Source: Candidatus Acidiferrum typicum (GTDB lineage Bacteria > Acidobacteriota > Terriglobia > Acidiferrales > UBA7541). Taken from it: DNA of 17,945 bases. The notes under the pieces are model-generated. The model was given only the letters and a program-made list of their open reading frames with translations, was not told the DNA's origin and did not search any database. Below, piece by piece: positions 15,104-17,945 of the stretch; position 1 is the stretch's first letter, and the number at the start of each line of letters is the position of its first letter. The stretch is from positions 1 to 17,945 of the forward strand of contig DLMH01000063.1 in the NCBI GenBank assembly GCA_002478115.1, read 5' to 3'. The position numbers and the translations under genes are program-made.

Positions 15104-15204
15104 CTGGGAACGCCATTCGCCTGAATGGCGTCTTTGGCGTTATTGAGGTCATTGGCGTCATTGACGTCTTTCGAACCGCCAATCGGGAGATTGGCGTTCC
15201 CGGG
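15104..15204 (-). repeat. BIME copy D, expanded spacer, directly after the desaturase stop
   Basis: The stems and ends are like copies A-C, but the element is 101 nt. The extra 18 nt are two additional 9-nt spacer units (units such as GTCATTGGC and GTCATTGAC on the plus strand). The element begins at the base after the desaturase TAG, in the same phase as the coding copies, and is open in that frame. It may fold in the 3' end of the desaturase mRNA. Confidence 0.9.
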
Positions 15205-16071
15205 CTAAGCGGCGGCGGCGAGGGCTTGGCCTTCGGCGAGGACGTGCTCGGGGACTTTGCGGAGATCGCGGACGATGTGGAACCAGGAAAGCACTTTCAG
15301 CGCGTAGAAGGTGATGTCCACTTCCCACCAGTAAAAGCCCTGGCGCGCGCTGGCCATGTAGTGGTGATGATTGTTGTGCCAGCCTTCGCCGAGGGTGACG
15401 AGCGCGAGCATCCAGTTGTTCTTGCTGGTGTCTGTGGTGGGAAAGCGGCGCTTGCCGAACAGGTGCGACAGCGAATTGATGGTAAACGTGCCGTGCCACA
15501 GGAACATCGTGCTGAGGCAGAAGCCCCACACGAAAAAGCCGAATCCGCCGACGAGCCAGATGGCCGCGCCAAGAGCGATGGGCGGCACGAGATAGTACTT
15601 GTTGAGCCAGCGCAATTCCGGGAATTTGGCGAAGTCGCCGATGTAATCGAAGCGCGTGCCCTCGTACCTGTCCGAGAGGATCCAGCCGACATGCGACCAC
15701 CAGAAACCGAAGAGCGTGGGCGAGTGCAGGTCCAGCTCCTGATCGGAGTAGCGGTGATGGTGGCGATGATGCGCCGCCCACCACAGAATGCCCTTCTGCG
15801 AAGAGGACATGGCCATGAAAGCCAGGAGAAACTGAAACCAACGGCTGGTCTTGAACGAGCGGTGCGAGAAATAACGGTGATACCCGGCGGTGACGAAAAA
15901 CATGCGCACTTCGTACAGCAGGAAGCAGGCGAGCACGTAATACCAATGGAAGGGCACGAAGAAAATGGTCAGCACGGAGAGATGCGCGAGCACAAAAGGT
16001 ATGCAAGTGAGAATCTGAAGGCGCGCGCCGTTAGGCAGGGGAAGAGATAAGGTTCTTGCGACTGAGGCCAT
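15205..16071 (-). CDS. Acyl-CoA (fatty acid) desaturase, delta-9 type
   Basis: This 288-aa integral membrane di-iron desaturase should insert a cis double bond into a saturated acyl chain, probably at C9, for membrane fluidity. The three His boxes are present: HRYFSH (65-70), HHRHHH (101-106) and HNNHHH (232-237, in GEGWHNNHHHY). An additional His in NSLSHLFG (203) is also typical of the family. Hydrophobic stretches lie around 20-40, 43-62, 82-98 and 164-195. The length matches bacterial stearoyl-CoA desaturase-like enzymes. The ATG has AGGAG 8 nt upstream, and a strong promoter candidate sits at 16160-16188. The C-terminus ends in Ala-Ala-Ala-Ala directly before the TAG that abuts BIME copy D. 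Electron donors are not encoded nearby. Confidence 0.93.
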   Translation of the reverse strand: MASVARTLSLPLPNGARLQILTCIPFVLAHLSVLTIFFVPFHWYYVLACFLLYEVRMFFVTAGYHRYFSHRSFKTSRWFQFLLAFMAMSSSQKGILWWAAHHRHHHRYSDQELDLHSPTLFGFWWSHVGWILSDRYEGTRFDYIGDFAKFPELRWLNKYYLVPPIALGAAIWLVGGFGFFVWGFCLSTMFLWHGTFTINSLSHLFGKRRFPTTDTSKNNWMLALVTLGEGWHNNHHHYMASARQGFYWWEVDITFYALKVLSWFHIVRDLRKVPEHVLAEGQALAAAA

Positions 16072-16159
16072 GCAAACAGCTCCTGCGCGGAGAAACCACG
16101 CTGACGAGAATCATGCGCGCAAGAGTGGACGGATGCTCAGCGCCACGCTCTACTCAACA

Positions 16160-16188
16160 AGTTTACGGGGCGGTGTAGGACGGGTCAA
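16160..16188 (-). promoter_or_regulatory. Candidate sigma70-type promoter of the desaturase gene
   Basis: On the minus strand, TTGACC (16183-16188), a 17-nt spacer and TAAACT (16160-16165) make one of the best promoter matches in the window. The leader would be about 80 nt and contains the AGGAG ribosome site. Confidence 0.55.
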
Positions 16189-16295
16189 GCTGCGGCGCGG
16201 CATGGAAGTGCAGCGAGAGAAACCGGGGAGATAGGAACAGGGCGGAGGGATGTGCTATCGTCGCAGGGAAAGAGAAAGAACGCGAAGGAGAAGGC

Positions 16296-16571
16296 ATGGC
16301 GGAACGCCCGGTGTTGGTCGGATTGATTCCTCAGGTGGTGGTGCTGGATCCCGGCGACCAGGTGAGCTGGATATCCGACGCGGGCAATTTGCGCGTGGAG
16401 TTTGACAGCAACCGCTGCCCGTTTTCATCGAACATTTTTCAGGCGCCGATGGGCATGCGCCTGCTGAGCGGCCCGCCCATGGTGGGAACAAAGACGGGTA
16501 GCTACAAATACAAGCTGTGGCTGAACGAACAGATGGTGGGCCGCGGCGAAGTGATCCTGCGCGACAGATAA
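16296..16571 (+). CDS. Small hypothetical protein, possibly cupredoxin-like fold
   Basis: This 91-aa protein has no signal peptide. The pattern VVVLDPGDQVSWIS (about 14-27), the later PMVGTKTGSYKYKLWLN and the ending GRGEVILRD resemble the beta-sandwich of plastocyanin-like proteins, where PGD.V.W opens the fold and a GxYxY strand closes it. It contains no His, so a type 1 copper site cannot form. If the fold is right, it is a metal-free member. The ATG is supported by AAGGAG 5 nt upstream. It is divergent from the desaturase and convergent with the gene at 16765-17196. The fold assignment is a weak inference; the coding call is reasonably firm. Confidence 0.65.
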   Translation: MAERPVLVGLIPQVVVLDPGDQVSWISDAGNLRVEFDSNRCPFSSNIFQAPMGMRLLSGPPMVGTKTGSYKYKLWLNEQMVGRGEVILRDR

Positions 16572-16599
16572 ACTTGAAATTGAAAGCTGCAGAGGGATT

Positions 16600-16622
16600 C
16601 ATCGCACAAAAAACGTGCGATG
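16600..16622. repeat. Hairpin between convergent genes
   Basis: CATCGCAC (16600-16607) pairs perfectly with GTGCGATG (16615-16622) around an A-rich 7-nt loop, 29 nt after the stop at 16571. With no T-run, rho-independent termination is uncertain. Confidence 0.4.
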
Positions 16623-16764
16623 GAGAAGAGTGCCTCCGCTCCGGGCCGGCCAAAAACGCCGTCCCTCCGGTCCCTTCGGCTCCGCTCAGGGCAGGCGGAA
16701 TAACAAATTTTGGGCGGTGGACGAGGAGTTCTCCCTGCGAAAAGCGGAGCGTTGGAAGCGGGAG

Positions 16765-17196
16765 CTAATTCTTCCCGGCGGCGCGATAGCCGGCCTTGAT
16801 GGCGTCGGCTTCCGACATGTATTTGCCCTGCTTGGTCTTGCCGTAGTAGCGCGTGCCGGGCTTGTGATAGATGCCGGAATCCGTATTGACCCAGACCATG
16901 CCGGCGCTGTTCGCGGGACGAGTTTGCTGCGTGGCGGCGGGCTTGGTTGCAGGTGCGTTAGCCGGAGCAGGCTTGGCGGCGGTGGCCGGCAGCGTGCTGG
17001 CAGCAGCGCCAGTGGGTGCAGTTGTACCAGGAGCAGCGGCGGGCGTCTGCTTGGACTCGGAAGATTTCTTGGTGGAACTGGAATCGGTCTGATCGCCGGA
17101 CTGTTGCGCGGCCGCAGCGCGCAGGGTGAGCATCCCAGCGAATAGGAACAGCGCTGACAACAGGGCGAGATAAAGGGTATTGCGCGTATGTTTCAT
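16765..17196 (-). CDS. Secreted Ala/Pro-rich protein with small C-terminal module
   Basis: This 143-aa protein has a signal peptide (MKHTRNTLYLALLSALFLFA.., likely cleavage after the AAAA near residue 30), a Ser/Lys then Ala/Pro/Thr-rich disordered linker (31-98), and a compact end module (100-142) reading VWVNTDSGIYHKPGTRYYGK and then MSEADAIKAGYRAAG. The module resembles the short N.xSxxYHxPGCxxY...EAxxxGYRxA pattern seen near nuclease and Ada-like metal-binding domains, but the usual Cys is a Thr here and no Cys is present, so metal binding by that route is unlikely. The ATG has AGGA about 9 nt upstream. The likely role is an exported, wall- or envelope-associated small domain, which is inference only. 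Confidence 0.75.
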   Translation of the reverse strand: MKHTRNTLYLALLSALFLFAGMLTLRAAAAQQSGDQTDSSSTKKSSESKQTPAAAPGTTAPTGAAASTLPATAAKPAPANAPATKPAATQQTRPANSAGMVWVNTDSGIYHKPGTRYYGKTKQGKYMSEADAIKAGYRAAGKN

Positions 17197-17406
17197 TTCT
17201 GGAAGTCCTTTCGCCCGGAGCGGGTCAGGCCACCTGATCGGCGCACGGGCGTGGCGTGCTGAGGCGCAGAGCAGGGGCCTGGAACGGACGCATCACAGGT
17301 ATTCCGCAGTGGAACTAACGCATGATGTAATAGAATATAAGGGAAGTCAAGAAGTTACAACAACAAGGCATGGTGTCCAAACAGGCGGGGGCGGTGAGGT
17401 GCAGGG

Positions 17407-17844
17407 TCAATCGCCAGCGGGCTGGACGCGGGCGAATTCGACGGCTTCGGCAAAACCGCGGCGAATCGGCCCAAGGACGAAGGCGGGGACATCGCGTTCG
17501 GGCTCGACGGAGAGGTTGGCGGCTTTGCGGGGGAATTCGTTGCGGCGGTCCAGGTGGAGACTCGCTTCCTTGAGGAATTCGGCGGAGAAGCCCATGTCTT
17601 CGGCGCGGTCCACGCCCCAGAACCAGAGTTTCTCTTCATTGCGCTGAAGGAAATGGAGGGACTCCTCGAGCTTCTTCATGGCGCGGTCAAAGGAGGAAGC
17701 CAGAAAGAAGACCGCCAGAGTCCAAGCGTGCCGGGGATACAGGACGCGGATGCGCACGCAGTATTTGCCGGTTTGATTCTTCTCGATGCTGCAACGGTAG
17801 TCGTTGCGGACACTGGACGAACGAGGTGGCGTGGATTTTTTCAT
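17407..17844 (-). CDS. Hypothetical protein, about 145 aa, unknown function
   Basis: I do not recognise the family. A Lys/Ser/Arg-rich start (MKKSTPPRSSSVRNDYRCSI) leads to a beta-like section (GKYCVRIRVLYPRHAWTLAV), then a helix (DRAMKKLEESLHFLQRNEEK) and a mixed C-terminus ending VEFARVQPAGD. No signal peptide or membrane helix is convincing. The ATG at 17844 is chosen; an upstream in-frame TTG at 17886 would add 14 residues, and neither start has a strong ribosome site (GAGGAA lies 15 nt before the ATG). The gene lies upstream of the secreted-protein gene on the same strand, 210 nt away, with an AT-rich stretch (17321-17360) between them. Confidence 0.55.
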   Translation of the reverse strand: MKKSTPPRSSSVRNDYRCSIEKNQTGKYCVRIRVLYPRHAWTLAVFFLASSFDRAMKKLEESLHFLQRNEEKLWFWGVDRAEDMGFSAEFLKEASLHLDRRNEFPRKAANLSVEPERDVPAFVLGPIRRGFAEAVEFARVQPAGD

Positions 17845-17945
17845 AACGAAGGCGATGAATTCCTCAACAGAGTCAAAAAGCGGCAAGCACCCGGAATACT
17901 TGCCCTGGAAGATGGGCTAGCGGGCTCATGCTTATCCGGTTGTTT

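Larger units (their letters stand above)
14877..15204. other. hsd leader and right edge of the island
   Basis: This 328-nt gap between hsdM and the desaturase (both minus strand) has no gene. It holds a weak promoter candidate (14933-14960), the right arm of the flanking inverted repeat (15032-15071) and BIME copy D (15104-15204). A purine-rich G tract lies near 15013-15026. Confidence 0.6.

Noticed and set aside
11425..15204. Regularly repeated palindromes that could suggest a CRISPR array
   Set aside because: The copies are far apart, lie inside or beside genes, and are paired inverted REPs with no unique spacers in a row and no cas genes.
15205..16006. Alternative minus-strand and plus-strand frames over the desaturase
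   Set aside because: Only the 288-aa frame contains the three histidine boxes. The others are Arg/Ser-rich shadow translations.
17334..17360. AT-rich promoter-like boxes upstream of the gene at 16765-17196
   Set aside because: The TTGACT and TATATT boxes are only 10 nt apart, and the alternative TTGTAA gives a 15-nt spacer, so neither spacing is convincing.

Overview
The window looks like a chromosomal stretch of a GC-rich bacterium, most likely an acidobacterium. That is inferred from a Pkn-type Ser/Thr kinase fused to a TolB-like domain and TPRs, an orphan bactofilin, a Gln-rich secreted protein with a Tyr/Trp-rich tail, and many small palindromic repeats between genes. No rRNA, tRNA, CRISPR array or phage structural gene was seen.

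Layout. Positions 157-3067 (minus) carry a small unknown protein and a membrane-anchored kinase/TolB/TPR regulator. A multi-spanning membrane protein (3273-4361, plus) follows. Next come a class V aminotransferase (4578-5786, minus), a secreted coiled-coil protein (6158-6718, minus), a Gln-rich secreted protein (6933-7646, minus) and a bactofilin (8233-8724, plus). The gaps between these genes hold at least four families of dispersed hairpin repeats.

Positions 9088-14876 (minus) are a type I restriction-modification operon in the order hsdM, hsdS, RAYT transposase, hsdR. M/S and RAYT/R are joined by ATGA overlaps, and the RAYT start overlaps the end of hsdS. A REP-associated tyrosine transposase with a paired REP (BIME) on each side sits exactly in the hsdS-hsdR junction. 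Both BIMEs are read through in frame as part of the RAYT ORF. A third BIME lies in frame inside hsdM, between the SAM-binding motif and the NPPF catalytic motif. A fourth begins one base after the stop codon of the upstream desaturase, in the same orientation and phase. The spacers of all four are built from 9-nt units, three in the first three copies and five in the fourth. The hsd block is also bracketed by an imperfect inverted repeat of about 40 nt (8917-8961 and 15032-15071).

The right end holds a fatty acyl desaturase (15205-16071, minus), a small possibly cupredoxin-like protein (16296-16571, plus), a secreted Ala/Pro-rich protein with a small C-terminal module (16765-17196, minus) and an unknown protein (17407-17844, minus).

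The most notable system is this REP/RAYT family colonising a restriction operon without breaking it, by inserting as translatable, frame-preserving cassettes.
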